A DNA stretch of 64,000 nt from Frigididesulfovibrio sp031553235 (GTDB lineage: Bacteria; Desulfobacterota; Desulfovibrionia; Desulfovibrionales; Desulfovibrionaceae), in assembly GCA_031553235.1 (NCBI GenBank), contig JAVBLS010000014.1, forward strand, positions 1-64,000, read 5' to 3'. Shown here one piece after another: positions 43,646 through 51,967 of this stretch. The translations under genes and the position numbers were made by a program. How positions within the stretch are numbered: the first letter of the stretch is position 1; each line of letters opens with the position of its first letter. The notes below the pieces were generated by a model. It saw nothing but the letters and a program-made list of their open reading frames with translations. It did no database searches and had not been told where the DNA came from.

Positions 43646-44083
43646 ATGTCTGTGGATACCTGCTCGGAATCCAACCTTTCGGATTACGCGGCCATCGGCT
43701 GCAAGGTTCTGGACGACTACCTGGAGGCCTTCAACAGTGGAGACGCCCGGCAGTGGGCCAAGATCCTGCACTATCCGCATGTGCGCATCGCCGGAGATCG
43801 GGTACGCGTCTGGCAGAATGCCGAGGAATTCGCCAAAGACAACGATCTGACCAAGCTGGTGAAGCGGGTCAACTGGGGTTACAACAAGTGGGACTGGCGC
43901 CGGCTGGTGCAGTTCGGTCCCGGCAAAATGCACTACACCGTGCAGATTTCCCGCTTCACGGTGAACGACGTGCCCATCTCTTCTTTTGAAAGCTTGTACA
44001 TCATCACCCGTGTAGGCGACCGCTGGGCCGTTCAGGGCCGCTCCAGCTACGGCGGGGTGTTTGCCGAAAACACCGGCTACTAG
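43646..44083 (+). CDS. SnoaL/NTF2-like fold protein
   Basis: The 145-residue soluble protein starts at ATG 43646 after AGGAGAGGACGCC. The pattern VLDDYLEAFNSGDARQWAKI, then HVRIAGDRVRVWQNAEEF, and finally IITRVGDRWAVQGRSSYGG corresponds to the NTF2-like cone fold (a helix pair around a small-molecule pocket, ending in curved strands). Members include isomerases, dehydratases and many uncharacterised proteins; no catalytic residues can be assigned. It stands alone with its own terminator-like palindrome behind it. Confidence 0.7.
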   Translation: MSVDTCSESNLSDYAAIGCKVLDDYLEAFNSGDARQWAKILHYPHVRIAGDRVRVWQNAEEFAKDNDLTKLVKRVNWGYNKWDWRRLVQFGPGKMHYTVQISRFTVNDVPISSFESLYIITRVGDRWAVQGRSSYGGVFAENTGY

Positions 44084-44108
44084 AACAATTGCATTCCAGC
44101 TATGGCGC

Positions 44109-44147
44109 GCTCCGCCCGGAAGCCGGCTTCCCGGCGGAGCGGTTCTT
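44109..44147 (+). terminator. GC-rich palindrome after the NTF2-like gene
   Basis: GCTCCGCCCGGAAGCC (44109-44124) pairs with GGCTTCCCGGCGGAGC (44125-44140), one mismatched pair, followed by GGTTCTT. It begins 25 bases after the stop. Confidence 0.6.
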
Positions 44148-44249
44148 GAGGCTGCTCGGCGGCATAATGCAGGCAATATGTTTTGTTTGTGCAGGCGGCG
44201 CGAGGTGTGTGCTGAAACAATTTATGCAACCCGTGAGCCGGAGATCTTC

Positions 44250-44807
44250 GTGAACAAAGCCGCTCTGTTGGTACTCCCGCTTCTCTTGTCCGCGTGCCTT
44301 TTCGGCTGCGCCTTCCTCAATGAGGACCCGAGCGATGGTTTGTCGGTTGCAGCCTGCAAAGACGCTTCCGTGGTACTGACGTATCGCGGCCCCAAGGTAA
44401 TCCGCAAACAGTCGCAAGTGGCCTGTCTTGTGGTGGCCCCCATGAAAAACTATGCCCTGAGCGTGGACGGCATTTCCATCAAACCCCTGGGGGCAAACTT
44501 CAACCCGAATTTGTGGGTATCCAGAACGGACAACGACCAGGTCTTCGTTCTGGACATGCTTCCCGGCCCGCATTCGTTGCTGGCGATCTACGACAATACC
44601 GGCTCGCCGGGCACTTCCGGCTCCGCCCAAAGCTCCAAACAGCCCATCCACACGGAGCCCACGGAGATCATCCATGCGTTCACGGGTGGAGAAATCGCCT
44701 GCCTCCGCCTGTCGGACGACTCGCTTTCAGCCTCGGTTGAGATTACGGCGTTGCCCGAGAAATATAGGAGCCTGATCGCCGACAGCAGGGACAAGGCGCG
44801 ATTTTAG
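44250..44807 (+). CDS. Putative lipoprotein of unknown function
   Basis: The 185-residue product starts at GTG 44250 (six bases after GGAG). The N-terminus NKAALLVLPLLLSACLFGCA is a lipoprotein signal with two possible lipobox cysteines (LSAC and LFGC). The mature part has cysteines in VAACKDAS and SQVACLVVAP, which may form a disulfide, and a beta-rich body (QVFVLDMLPGPHSLLAIYDN). It may be a DUF2846-like lipoprotein, but that is uncertain. It converges on rimO, separated by a small palindrome at 44814-44846. Confidence 0.65.
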   Translation: MNKAALLVLPLLLSACLFGCAFLNEDPSDGLSVAACKDASVVLTYRGPKVIRKQSQVACLVVAPMKNYALSVDGISIKPLGANFNPNLWVSRTDNDQVFVLDMLPGPHSLLAIYDNTGSPGTSGSAQSSKQPIHTEPTEIIHAFTGGEIACLRLSDDSLSASVEITALPEKYRSLIADSRDKARF

Positions 44808-44813
44808 ATCTTA

Positions 44814-44846
44814 GGGCAGATTAACATTGAAGTGTTCATCCGCTCT
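44814..44846. repeat. Short palindrome after a stop codon (GGGCAGATTAACA type)
   Basis: GGGCAGATTAACA and TGTTCATCCGCTC are near reverse complements around a short loop. The same sequence, as GGAGCAGAT.AACAT / ATGTT.ATCTGCTCC, occurs at 47957-47992, and half of it at about 55810. Confidence 0.6.
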
Positions 44847-44873
44847 ACTCCCGTTGTCCCGAGGGTAAGCGCC

Positions 44874-46193
44874 TCAGCCCTCGGCGTCGGTCAGGGCGGT
44901 GAGGTCGTAGGTGGAGGCCTCGATGATCTCGGCCTCGATCAATGCGCCCGGGGCCGTGCCCGGACCGCTGATGTAGGTGACCCCGTCCACTTCCGGGGCC
45001 TGGAACCAGGCGCGGCCGGTGAACAGACCCGGCCATTCCGGGTGCGGGGCATTCACCAGAATATTTTCCCGGTTGCCTACGTACCCGGCCAGAATCTCCT
45101 CGCTGATCTCCGCCTGCATTTCCATGATCACGTCGCGGCGCCACTCTTTTTCCCGGTCCGGCACCTGATCGGGCATGGCCGCGGCCAAGGTGCCCTCCTC
45201 GGGCCGATAGGCGAATACGCCCAAATGGTGGAAACGGGCCTGGCGCACAAAGTCGCAGAGTTCTTCAAAGTCCTTTTCGCTCTCGCCGGGGTGGCCGACG
45301 ATCAGGCTGGTGCGCAGGGCGGCCTCGGGAAAATGGCGGCGCACCTGCTCCAGCACCTTATAGGGATTGCGGGCAAAGGGCCGGCCCATGCGTGCCAGCA
45401 CCCCGGCGGCGGCGTGCTGCAAGGGGATGTCGAAATAAGGCACAAAGGGCGGCCCGAAGTCGCGCAAAAAGCCCAGCAGACCGTCAGTGAGCCCGGCCGG
45501 GTACAGGTACATCAGGCGCAGACGGTCCAGGCCGGACAGAGGCAGCAGCCGCTCCAGCAGATACTTCAGGTTGCGCCCCTTGTCCTTGCCCCAGGCGGAA
45601 ACGTCCTGGGCGGCCAGAACGATCTCCTTAACCCCGGCCTGCAGAAGCAGCCGGGCTTCTTCCACCAGCACCCCGGCCGGGGTGCTGCGCAGAGGGCCGC
45701 GGATGGACGGTATGGTGCAGAAGGCGCAGGAGTGCCGGCAGCCGTCGCTGATCTTCAGCCAGGCGTAAGACGGCCCGGTGGAAAGCAGCCGGCCGGCCGG
45801 GGCGGAGGCGGCATGGCCGCGCCAGGACGGCGCCCGCAGGATGCGGCCGGGCCAGGAGGCGACATCGGCGACATCGAGCCAGAGATCCACCTCGGGCAGA
45901 TCCTCGGCCAGGGTTTCGGCCGAAAAGCGCCCCACCAGGCAGCCGGCCACAGCCAGAAAAGGTTTGCGGGGCAAGCGGGAAATTTCGTCCACCAGCGAAA
46001 CCAGGGTCCGCACCGATTCTTCCACCGCCGGGGCAATAAAGGCACAGGTGTTGACAAAAACCAGATCCGCTTCTTCAAGCGTGTCCACAGGGCGCACCGG
46101 GCCGAGGCCGCCCAGAGCGTGTTCCGTATCCACCCGGTTTTTCGGGCAACCCAGACTGACAGAATAGGTACTTATCATTCGTTGCGAATCCAT
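44874..46193 (-). CDS. rimO: Ribosomal protein S12 methylthiotransferase
   Basis: RimO methylthiolates an aspartate of ribosomal protein S12. The 439-residue protein has the N-terminal cluster-binding domain with cysteines in SLGCPKNRVDTEHALGG, VFVNTCAFIAP and AVAGCLVGRF, the radical SAM domain with CRHSCAFC, and a C-terminal TRAM domain (ILVNAPHPEWPGLFTGRAWF). SLGCPKN and the motif set separate it from MiaB. Start ATG 46193 (MDSQRMISTYS) is used; ATG 46178 directly before ISTYSVSLGC is equally possible, and neither has a strong ribosome site. The divergent histidine kinase begins 104 bases away. Confidence 0.92.
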   Translation of the reverse strand: MDSQRMISTYSVSLGCPKNRVDTEHALGGLGPVRPVDTLEEADLVFVNTCAFIAPAVEESVRTLVSLVDEISRLPRKPFLAVAGCLVGRFSAETLAEDLPEVDLWLDVADVASWPGRILRAPSWRGHAASAPAGRLLSTGPSYAWLKISDGCRHSCAFCTIPSIRGPLRSTPAGVLVEEARLLLQAGVKEIVLAAQDVSAWGKDKGRNLKYLLERLLPLSGLDRLRLMYLYPAGLTDGLLGFLRDFGPPFVPYFDIPLQHAAAGVLARMGRPFARNPYKVLEQVRRHFPEAALRTSLIVGHPGESEKDFEELCDFVRQARFHHLGVFAYRPEEGTLAAAMPDQVPDREKEWRRDVIMEMQAEISEEILAGYVGNRENILVNAPHPEWPGLFTGRAWFQAPEVDGVTYISGPGTAPGALIEAEIIEASTYDLTALTDAEG

Positions 46194-46297
46194 GTATGCT
46201 TTGACCACGGTGGAGATTTGCGGCGTGGTCCGTCGGATGTACCCTTCGGCACCCCTGCCCGCAAGTCTTTTGTCGTGCTCCGGCAAAGGAGGTAGTT

Positions 46298-47791
46298 ATG
46301 GCCGGGACAATCGTTCTTGGTTCCGCAGTTCCAAGGGCTCGGCGTTTTCGCATCGGTCTGGTGGGAGCCGGCCCGGCCGCGGAGCGGGTCGCCCGCATCT
46401 TGGGACGTCCGGACTTCCATCGCGCTTTTCCCGCGGTCAAGCCCGCCTGCCGCTGCCTGGCCCCGACCGCATCCGCCCCGTCAGAGGGCTGTCCGCCCAA
46501 AACTTTCGCGGGCATCAAGGAAATGTTCGCCTTTTACCCCGGCCTGCATCTGGTGCTTGATCTCTCGCCCACGGCCGAACACATGGAGGAACTGCGCCGC
46601 CATGCCCCGGTCGGGGTCACTCTGGCTTCGCACACGGCTATTCTGAATTTCTGCGACGCGGCCGAGGAAGGCAGGCTGTCCATCGCGGGCGGGGAGAACC
46701 TGCAAAAGGCCCAGAGCCTGCTCTCCCTGTTGGTGGACCAGTTTGAAGACGACATCGTGGTTCTCGACGAAGCCGGGCTCATTTTGGACGTCAACCGCCA
46801 TACCCTGAAACGCCTGGATCTGCGCCGCGAAGATGTCGTCGGCCGGCCCTGCGACACGCTGGACTTCTTTCAACCGGAATGCGAAGAGCACGGGGCCAAG
46901 GTCTTTCTCGAATCGCGCACCGGCGGCAGACGGGCCGAGTACGCCTTTACCCGAATGATGCCGGACGGCAAAGTGCGCCATCTGCAGACTTTCTGTTTCC
47001 CCATTCTGGATCCGACCTGCGGCAGAGCCACACGCTTTCTCTATATCCGTCGCGATGTGACGGAAAAACAGCACCTGGAACAGCGCCTGCAACAGACGGA
47101 AAAAATGGCCGCCATCGGCGAGCTTTCCACCTACATCGCCCACGAGATCCGCAACCCCATCTTTGCCATCGGCGGCTTCGCCAACGCTCTGCTGCGCAAC
47201 TCGTCGATCAACGCCGACGCGCGTGAAAAAGCCCGAATCATTTTTGAAGAGTCGCGCCGCCTGGACGAAATTCTCAAGAACATTCTCAATTTTGCCCGAC
47301 CCACGGAACAGAAGATGGGCATCTTCGATCCCGGCACCGTAGCCCGGCAGACCATAGAGCTGATGACCATCGGTTGTCGGGAACGCGGTATCAACGCCCT
47401 CACCGATATTGCCTCAAATCTGCCCAAGATCACCGGCAATGCAGAAAACCTGAAGCAGTGCCTGATCAATCTGGTGAAAAACGCCCTGGAGGCCATGCCC
47501 GACGGCGGCGACCTGAGTTTGTGGGCTTACCGCGACGACGGGCATGTGGTGATCATGGTCCAGGATACCGGCGTGGGCATTCCGGCTGAACTGCACGAGC
47601 AGGTTTTCAGTCCGTTCTTTTCCACCAAGCACGGCGGCGCGGGCCTCGGCTTGGCCATGACCCGCAAGGTGGTGGAAGAAATGGGCGGCAAGGTGCACTT
47701 ACGCAGCGTGCCGAACCAGGGCACCTCGGTGATCCTGCGTTTGCCGGCCGCCCTGGACGTGGAAGACCCTTCCCTGCCGGAAGCTCCCTAG
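46298..47791 (+). CDS. PAS sensor histidine kinase with Rossmann-like N-terminal domain
   Basis: The 497-residue soluble kinase starts at ATG 46298 after AAAGGAGG. Residues 15-135 look like a nucleotide-binding Rossmann fold: RFRIGLVGAGPAAERVARIL followed later by LHLVLDLSPTAEHMEEL. A PAS domain (DDIVVLDEAGLILDVNRHTL) follows at about 150-265. The kinase core has the H-box IAHEIRNPIFAIGGFANALL with phospho-histidine, the N-box LKQCLINLVKNALEAMPDGG and the G-boxes VQDTGVGIP and GGAGLGLAM, so all catalytic motifs are intact. It resembles NtrB-like kinases that pair with sigma-54 activators, but no response regulator is adjacent. Confidence 0.88.
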   Translation: MAGTIVLGSAVPRARRFRIGLVGAGPAAERVARILGRPDFHRAFPAVKPACRCLAPTASAPSEGCPPKTFAGIKEMFAFYPGLHLVLDLSPTAEHMEELRRHAPVGVTLASHTAILNFCDAAEEGRLSIAGGENLQKAQSLLSLLVDQFEDDIVVLDEAGLILDVNRHTLKRLDLRREDVVGRPCDTLDFFQPECEEHGAKVFLESRTGGRRAEYAFTRMMPDGKVRHLQTFCFPILDPTCGRATRFLYIRRDVTEKQHLEQRLQQTEKMAAIGELSTYIAHEIRNPIFAIGGFANALLRNSSINADAREKARIIFEESRRLDEILKNILNFARPTEQKMGIFDPGTVARQTIELMTIGCRERGINALTDIASNLPKITGNAENLKQCLINLVKNALEAMPDGGDLSLWAYRDDGHVVIMVQDTGVGIPAELHEQVFSPFFSTKHGGAGLGLAMTRKVVEEMGGKVHLRSVPNQGTSVILRLPAALDVEDPSLPEAP

Positions 47792-48048
47792 AACAATTTC
47801 GCGTTGAAATTGTCTATGAAACCACATTGCCGACGGACTTCTGAACGAGCCCGCAAGCAAATAAGGGCTGGGAAGGCCGGCGGGCCGGCGGCACTGCCGG
47901 GGAATCGAGAGTATACTCCGTGTGGTCGCGGGCCGCGGTCCGCTTGCGCGTCCGCCGGAGCAGATGAACATCTTCAAATGTTAATCTGCTCCAGGGGACG
48001 TTCCCAAATGAATCTTTCGCTCCAAAGACAAGCCTAAAAGGATTCTCC
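47792..48048. other. Intergenic region with repeat fragments
   Basis: It contains, in order: AACAATTTC-GCGTT-GAAATTGTC (47789-47814), an unassigned GC-rich stretch, the palindrome GGAGCAGAT...ATCTGCTCC (47957-47992) and, directly after it, a terminal fragment of the type 1 composite palindrome (47994-48034). rdgB starts 15 bases later. No gene is supported. Confidence 0.5.
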
Positions 48049-48672
48049 ATGCCGCACGCCTCCATCGTTCTCGCTTCCACCAACCGGAAAAAGCTCGGCG
48101 AGCTGGCCGTTCTTCTGGCCCCGGCCGGGCTGGAGGTGCTCGGGCTGGACGCCTTCCCCGGCCTGCCCGAAGTGGAGGAAACCGGTGAGACCTTTGAGCA
48201 AAACGCCCTGCTGAAAGCCTGCATCACGGCCAAGGCCACCGGTCTCATTGCCGTGGCCGACGACTCGGGTCTGGCCGTGGATGCCCTGGACGGCGCTCCC
48301 GGCGTCTATTCCGCCCGCTACAGCGCCGACGACCACAGTATTGCCGGGGACACGCGCGACGAGCGCAACGTCAACAAGCTGTTGGCGGCCCTGGCCGATG
48401 TTCCTCCGGAAAGGCGCGCGGCCCGCTTTGTCTGCGTCATGGCCGCCTGTTCGCCCGACGGACGCCGCCTGGTCCGGCGCGGCGAATGGGGGGGCTTCAT
48501 TGCCCGGGCTCCGGCCGGATACAACGGCTTCGGCTACGACCCGGTCTTCTTTGACACGGAAATGGGTTGCACCGCCGCTCAGATGGCCCCGGAAGAAAAA
48601 AACGCCCGCAGCCACCGGGGCAAGGCAGTGCGCGCTTTTCTTGAGGGGCTGTCCTCTTTTGTCCGGGCCTGA
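48049..48672 (+). CDS. rdgB: XTP/dITP diphosphatase (non-canonical purine NTPase)
   Basis: RdgB hydrolyses dITP, XTP and ITP to monophosphates, keeping them out of nucleic acids. The 207-residue protein has the Ham1/RdgB signatures IVLASTNRKKLGELAVLL, GETFEQNALLKACITA, VADDSGLAVDALDGAPGVYSARY and FGYDPVFF. Length agrees with the family. AAAAGGATT precedes ATG 48049. Its stop lies next to a composite palindrome (48673). Confidence 0.95.
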   Translation: MPHASIVLASTNRKKLGELAVLLAPAGLEVLGLDAFPGLPEVEETGETFEQNALLKACITAKATGLIAVADDSGLAVDALDGAPGVYSARYSADDHSIAGDTRDERNVNKLLAALADVPPERRAARFVCVMAACSPDGRRLVRRGEWGGFIARAPAGYNGFGYDPVFFDTEMGCTAAQMAPEEKNARSHRGKAVRAFLEGLSSFVRA

Positions 48673-48819
48673 GGGCGTTTCCAAGTGCGTCTTTTGTCCA
48701 ATTGCTGCGTCAAACGGGCCCTTTTCCTCAGGTCGAGCACCAGAAGAGTACACTCCCTTCGCAAAACGGCCCGTTTTTCTTGCCCTTGGCGCAAAATCCG
48801 CTATTTGGAAACAGCCCCT
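48673..48819. repeat. Composite palindrome, copy B (type 1 loop)
   Basis: Read on the minus strand it matches the copy at 56472 nearly base for base: GGGGCTGTTTCCAAATA, GCGCCAA, the arm around CGGGCC, GGGAGTGTACTCTT, GGTGCTCGACC, the return arm GGGCCCGTTTGACGC, then CAATTGGACAAAAG and the outer arm. Inner arms AAACGGGCCCTTTT and AAAACGGCCCGTTTTT differ from the other copies yet pair with each other. It begins at the rdgB stop. Confidence 0.8.
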
Positions 48820-48929
48820 GGAACAGTTTCATTTTGAAATCGTCGATGAAACCCCTATCGCCTTGATGTCGCCACATGAAAGGCGCACAATCACATATTC
48901 CCTCTTCAACCAACCGCAAGGAGAACCGC

Positions 48930-49517
48930 ATGAGCGCCAAAAAAATCCTGCTTCTGGCCGGAGATTACGTCGAAGATTACGAAATCATGGTGCCCTATCA
49001 AGCCCTGCTGGCCGTCGGCCATCAGGTGCACGCCGTCTGCCCCGGCAAAAAGCCCGGCGACGTGGTGCGCACCGCCATCCACGACTTTGAGGGCGACCAG
49101 ACCTATTCGGAAAAACGCGGCCACAACTTCATGATTACCCACGACTTCGAGGCGACCAAAAGCGCCGACTACGACGCCCTGCTCATTCCCGGCGGCCGCG
49201 CCCCCGAATATCTGCGCCTGAACGAAAAACTCCTGGCCCTGGTGCGCGAATTCGACCGCGATAAAAAACCCATCGCCGCCATCTGCCACGGGCCGCAGAT
49301 TCTCGTCGCCGCCGGCGTGCTCAAGGGCCGCGGCTGCACCGCCTACATCGCCGTCAAACCCGACGTTGAAATGGCCGGCGGCAAATGGTGCGACATCAAC
49401 GAGACCTTCTCCAACGCCCATGTGGACGGAAACCTGGTCACCGCGTCGGCCTGGCCCGCCCACCCCGCCTGGATTGCCGCCTTCCTCAAAGTCCTCGGCA
49501 CCAAGATTGAATTGTGA
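48930..49517 (+). CDS. DJ-1/PfpI family protein
   Basis: The 195-residue protein starts at ATG 48930 after AAGGAGAACCGC. It has the flavodoxin-like DJ-1/PfpI fold: ILLLAGDYVEDYEIMVPYQA with the conserved glutamate of the active site, DYDALLIPGGRAPEYLRLNE, and the nucleophile motif IAAICHGPQILVAAGVL, in which cysteine follows isoleucine and precedes HG. Related enzymes are deglycases, proteases or chaperones; the exact activity cannot be told from sequence. It is monocistronic and converges on the next gene across a 15-bp perfect hairpin. Confidence 0.9.
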   Translation: MSAKKILLLAGDYVEDYEIMVPYQALLAVGHQVHAVCPGKKPGDVVRTAIHDFEGDQTYSEKRGHNFMITHDFEATKSADYDALLIPGGRAPEYLRLNEKLLALVREFDRDKKPIAAICHGPQILVAAGVLKGRGCTAYIAVKPDVEMAGGKWCDINETFSNAHVDGNLVTASAWPAHPAWIAAFLKVLGTKIEL

Positions 49518-49549
49518 TCTTTCCGAGGGGCGGAATCCCCCGGCCCATT

Positions 49550-49584
49550 ACGTGAAAATCCGCGCTGTGCGCGGATTTTCACGT
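49550..49584. terminator. 15-bp perfect hairpin between convergent genes
   Basis: ACGTGAAAATCCGCG (49550-49564) and CGCGGATTTTCACGT (49570-49584) pair completely around CTGTG. There is no long T-tract outside the stem, so it may work as an RNA-stabilising or rho-assisted end rather than a classical terminator. Confidence 0.65.
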
Positions 49585-49607
49585 ATATACGGACAGACTT
49601 GATCGTC

Positions 49608-49982
49608 TCACGTCTTGGACCGGGGTTTGCCTTCGATGGTTTGGCCAAGTTCGGCGCGGAGCCAGGCCTTGATTTCGTCTGTAGGGGCGTAAATGCCTTT
49701 ATTGCGCCCGTTTTCGGCGTAAAAACCGGGCAAAAGCCGCTCGGGCAAAGGCATGACCAGCAGATCGTCGGCACGTTCCGAATTGCGTTGCACAAGGCGC
49801 AGCATGGGAGTCTGCTCCCAGGTATCGACGACAAAGTAGGTGGAGACGTCGGTTTTCGAACGCACCGGCGGGTATTCCGACTGCCAATCGTTATTGCCCC
49901 ATTCCAGATACATGGTGACGGCATGTTCCGGGGTCAGGTTCCAATCAATAATATGATGGGTGAAATCCTTGAGCTCGGCCAT
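49608..49982 (-). CDS. Conserved-looking small protein, possibly of the DVU0772 type
   Basis: The 124-residue soluble protein begins MAELKDFTHHIIDWNLTPEH and continues with MYLEWGNNDWQSEYPPVRSK, VVDTWEQTPMLRLVQRNSER and LPGFYAENGRNKGIYAPTDE. The many conserved-looking aromatic residues and the basic tail (GQTIEGKPRSKT) are reminiscent of a small protein family known from sulfate reducers, but I cannot assign a function. ATG 49982 is 13 bases after the stop of the SlyD-like gene, so both are likely on one transcript. Confidence 0.65.
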   Translation of the reverse strand: MAELKDFTHHIIDWNLTPEHAVTMYLEWGNNDWQSEYPPVRSKTDVSTYFVVDTWEQTPMLRLVQRNSERADDLLVMPLPERLLPGFYAENGRNKGIYAPTDEIKAWLRAELGQTIEGKPRSKT

Positions 49983-49995
49983 GGTGCTGGTCCTT

Positions 49996-50424
49996 CTACG
50001 CAGGTTTGATGTCCACGACCTTGATGTCAAAGCGCAAAGTCTTGCCGGCCAGAGGGTGGTTGCCGTCCAACTCCACTTCGTTTTCATCCACGCGGCTGAC
50101 CACCACGTTGAGCGCCCCCTCTTGAAGGGAAAGCTGCAGGCCCAGGCCCACCTCGGGCGAAATATGGGGCGGAATCTCACGACGCGGCACAACCAGGACC
50201 ATTTCGTCGGAGACCTCGCCGTAGGCGTCTTCGGGCGGCAGAACGACATTGAAAGAGTCGCCCTTTTCCCGGCCGGAAACGGCCCGTTCAAAACCGGGAA
50301 TCATCATGCTCCGGCCGAGAACAAATTCCAGCGGCTCGCGGTCGCGGGAAGAATCAAACTCGGTCCCGTCTTCCAGGGTCCCGGTGTAGTGAACAAAAAC
50401 TGTGTCGCCATCTTTTGCCGGCAT
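49996..50424 (-). CDS. FKBP-type peptidyl-prolyl isomerase (SlyD-like)
   Basis: The 142-residue protein has the SlyD layout: an FKBP half (VHYTGTLEDGTEFDSSRDRE, GFERAVSGREKGD), an inserted flap domain (EDAYGEVSDEMVLVVPRREI) and a return to FKBP (LDGNHPLAGKTLRFDIKVVD). It would speed proline isomerisation in folding proteins in the cytoplasm. The histidine/cysteine-rich metal tail of E. coli SlyD is missing. ATG 50424 follows GGAGAAATC. Confidence 0.93.
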   Translation of the reverse strand: MPAKDGDTVFVHYTGTLEDGTEFDSSRDREPLEFVLGRSMMIPGFERAVSGREKGDSFNVVLPPEDAYGEVSDEMVLVVPRREIPPHISPEVGLGLQLSLQEGALNVVVSRVDENEVELDGNHPLAGKTLRFDIKVVDIKPA

Positions 50425-50537
50425 GATTTCTCCTATGGGTGCGGCCCGGTTTTCCGCGCTCACAAGAGTGAAGGCGGCTATGTATAGAGAATGGAGGTGA
50501 TTCTCCCGAAAGTCAATCAGGAATTATTCCTGAAGTA

Positions 50538-50993
50538 TTAAAATATCCGGCACAAAACGGCCAAACACAGGGCGGCCAATACCCCGGCCGCGGCATCGTC
50601 GGCCATAATCCCCAGGCCGCCGGGTAGGCTCTCCAGATAGCGTACCGGCGGCGGCTTGGTGACGTCGAAAAGCCGAAACAGGGCAAACCCGGCCGCGTAG
50701 CCCCAAAAGCCGAGCGTTGCAAACGGCGCATAGGTGATCCACTGCCCGAGCAGCTCGTCGACGACCACGTCTTTGGGATCTTTTTCATCCAGCAGGTGGG
50801 CTGCTCTGTCGGCCGCCAGGGTGCCGAGCGCCGCCACCAGCAGCAGGACCACGAGCCGACCCCAGAAAGGCAGGGGCATGAACAAAAACGGCGCCAGCAC
50901 GGCTGCGAACAGCGAGCCGCAGGTGCCCGGCGCAACCGGGCTCAAACCGGACGGCCAAAGCCGGGCAAAGGCAAGAACGTAGCGGTCGCGCAT
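50538..50993 (-). CDS. pgpA: Phosphatidylglycerophosphatase A
   Basis: PgpA dephosphorylates phosphatidylglycerophosphate to phosphatidylglycerol in the inner membrane. The 151-residue protein shows the family pattern SPVAPGTCGSLFAAVLA, the metal-binding KDVVVDELLGQWIT block and IMADDAAAGVLAALCL, with three to four membrane segments. ATG 50993 (MRDRYVLAFARLWPSG) is preferred; the longer upstream frame is not conserved. It lies 113 bases upstream of the SlyD-like gene in the same direction. Confidence 0.9.
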   Translation of the reverse strand: MRDRYVLAFARLWPSGLSPVAPGTCGSLFAAVLAPFLFMPLPFWGRLVVLLLVAALGTLAADRAAHLLDEKDPKDVVVDELLGQWITYAPFATLGFWGYAAGFALFRLFDVTKPPPVRYLESLPGGLGIMADDAAAGVLAALCLAVLCRIF

Positions 50994-51050
50994 AATGTAC
51001 CTTTCAGATGGAAAAAAGGGGAAAGCCGGAAGGATACGCAAAAAGACCGG

Positions 51051-51197
51051 AGGCTGATTCCAAATGAAAGATTTCGTTCCAAAGACAAGGAAAGCGGCCC
51101 TTTTTGTGAAGGGAGCGTGCTCTTGCGGTACTCGACCGGAACAAAAGGGGCAGCTTGACGCAGTATTTGGGCGAAAGATTCATTTGGAAACAGCCTC
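51051..51197. repeat. Composite palindrome, copy C (type 1 loop)
   Basis: Outer arms GGCTGATTCCAAATGAAAGA and the mirror ending CATTTGGAAACAGCC, the inner arms AAAGCGGCCCTTTTTG and CAAAAGGGGCAGCTTGACGC, and the loop GAAGGGAGCGTGCTC...GGTACTCGACCG follow the same plan as copies A and B. The right end meets the purC stop. Confidence 0.78.
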
Positions 51198-51898
51198 TAC
51201 GCAAAGCGGGCAGCCAGATCCAGACCAAGCACACGGGCGCCCGTGGCGGCGTCAAAAGCGCGGCAGGAATTGGCGCTGACCTCGTCGATGAGCAGAAAGG
51301 CGCCGGTTTCCGCATCCTTGCCCCACTCGATCTTGATGTCCCACAGGTCCAGGCCGCGCTCGCGGAAGATCTCATGAATCAGGGCCATGGTTTTGGTGTT
51401 TAAGGCAATGAGATCGCTCAGGCGTTCGGCCGTAATGATCCCCAAAGCCGCCACGGCCGAGGGCACGATCAGCGGGTCGCCGGTCGCATCGTCCTTGATG
51501 GTGATTTCCATGACCGGCTCGACAAAGCGCATGCCGTCCTTCACGCCGGGAACGTTGCGATAACGGCGGATAAAGCTGCCCGTGCCCACCCAGCGGCAGA
51601 CCCATTCCAGGCCGGAGCCGAAAACCTTGGCCTTGCGCGCCACCATGGACAGATCGCTCAGATCGAAAGAAACCATATGGGTGGGAATGCCGTTTTCGGC
51701 AAGGCGCTTGAAAATGGTCGTGGTCATGGTCAGACAGGCCCACCCCTGACCGGGAGCGCCGTCTTCAGAGACAAAGTTGCCGCCGGGGTCGACCTCGCCG
51801 GCCTCGTTCTTGGTCACCCGATCCGTGAACACCAGGCGCAGGGTATACTCGCCATGCGCGTGCACATCCTTGGTTTTTCCTTTCTGCAGCAACGTCAC
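51197..51898 (-). CDS. purC: Phosphoribosylaminoimidazole-succinocarboxamide synthase
   Basis: PurC (SAICAR synthetase) adds aspartate in purine synthesis. The 233-residue protein begins TLLQKGKTKDVHAHGEYTLR, where KGKTKDV is the typical nucleotide-binding start, and carries EITIKDDATGDPLIVPSAVA and the signature LWDIKIEWGKDAETGAFLLIDEVSANSCR. Length fits the short bacterial form. The start is GTG 51898, six bases after GGAG. purC and the MoeA-like gene at 52993 lie on the same strand 69 bases apart, though without functional relation. Confidence 0.94.
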   Translation of the reverse strand: MTLLQKGKTKDVHAHGEYTLRLVFTDRVTKNEAGEVDPGGNFVSEDGAPGQGWACLTMTTTIFKRLAENGIPTHMVSFDLSDLSMVARKAKVFGSGLEWVCRWVGTGSFIRRYRNVPGVKDGMRFVEPVMEITIKDDATGDPLIVPSAVAALGIITAERLSDLIALNTKTMALIHEIFRERGLDLWDIKIEWGKDAETGAFLLIDEVSANSCRAFDAATGARVLGLDLAARFA

Positions 51899-51967
51899 TG
51901 TTCGCTCCTTGCGACCGGTCCCGGCCGGCCGGTTGATGAAATGAGGGGAACACCCCCAAAGGCTATG

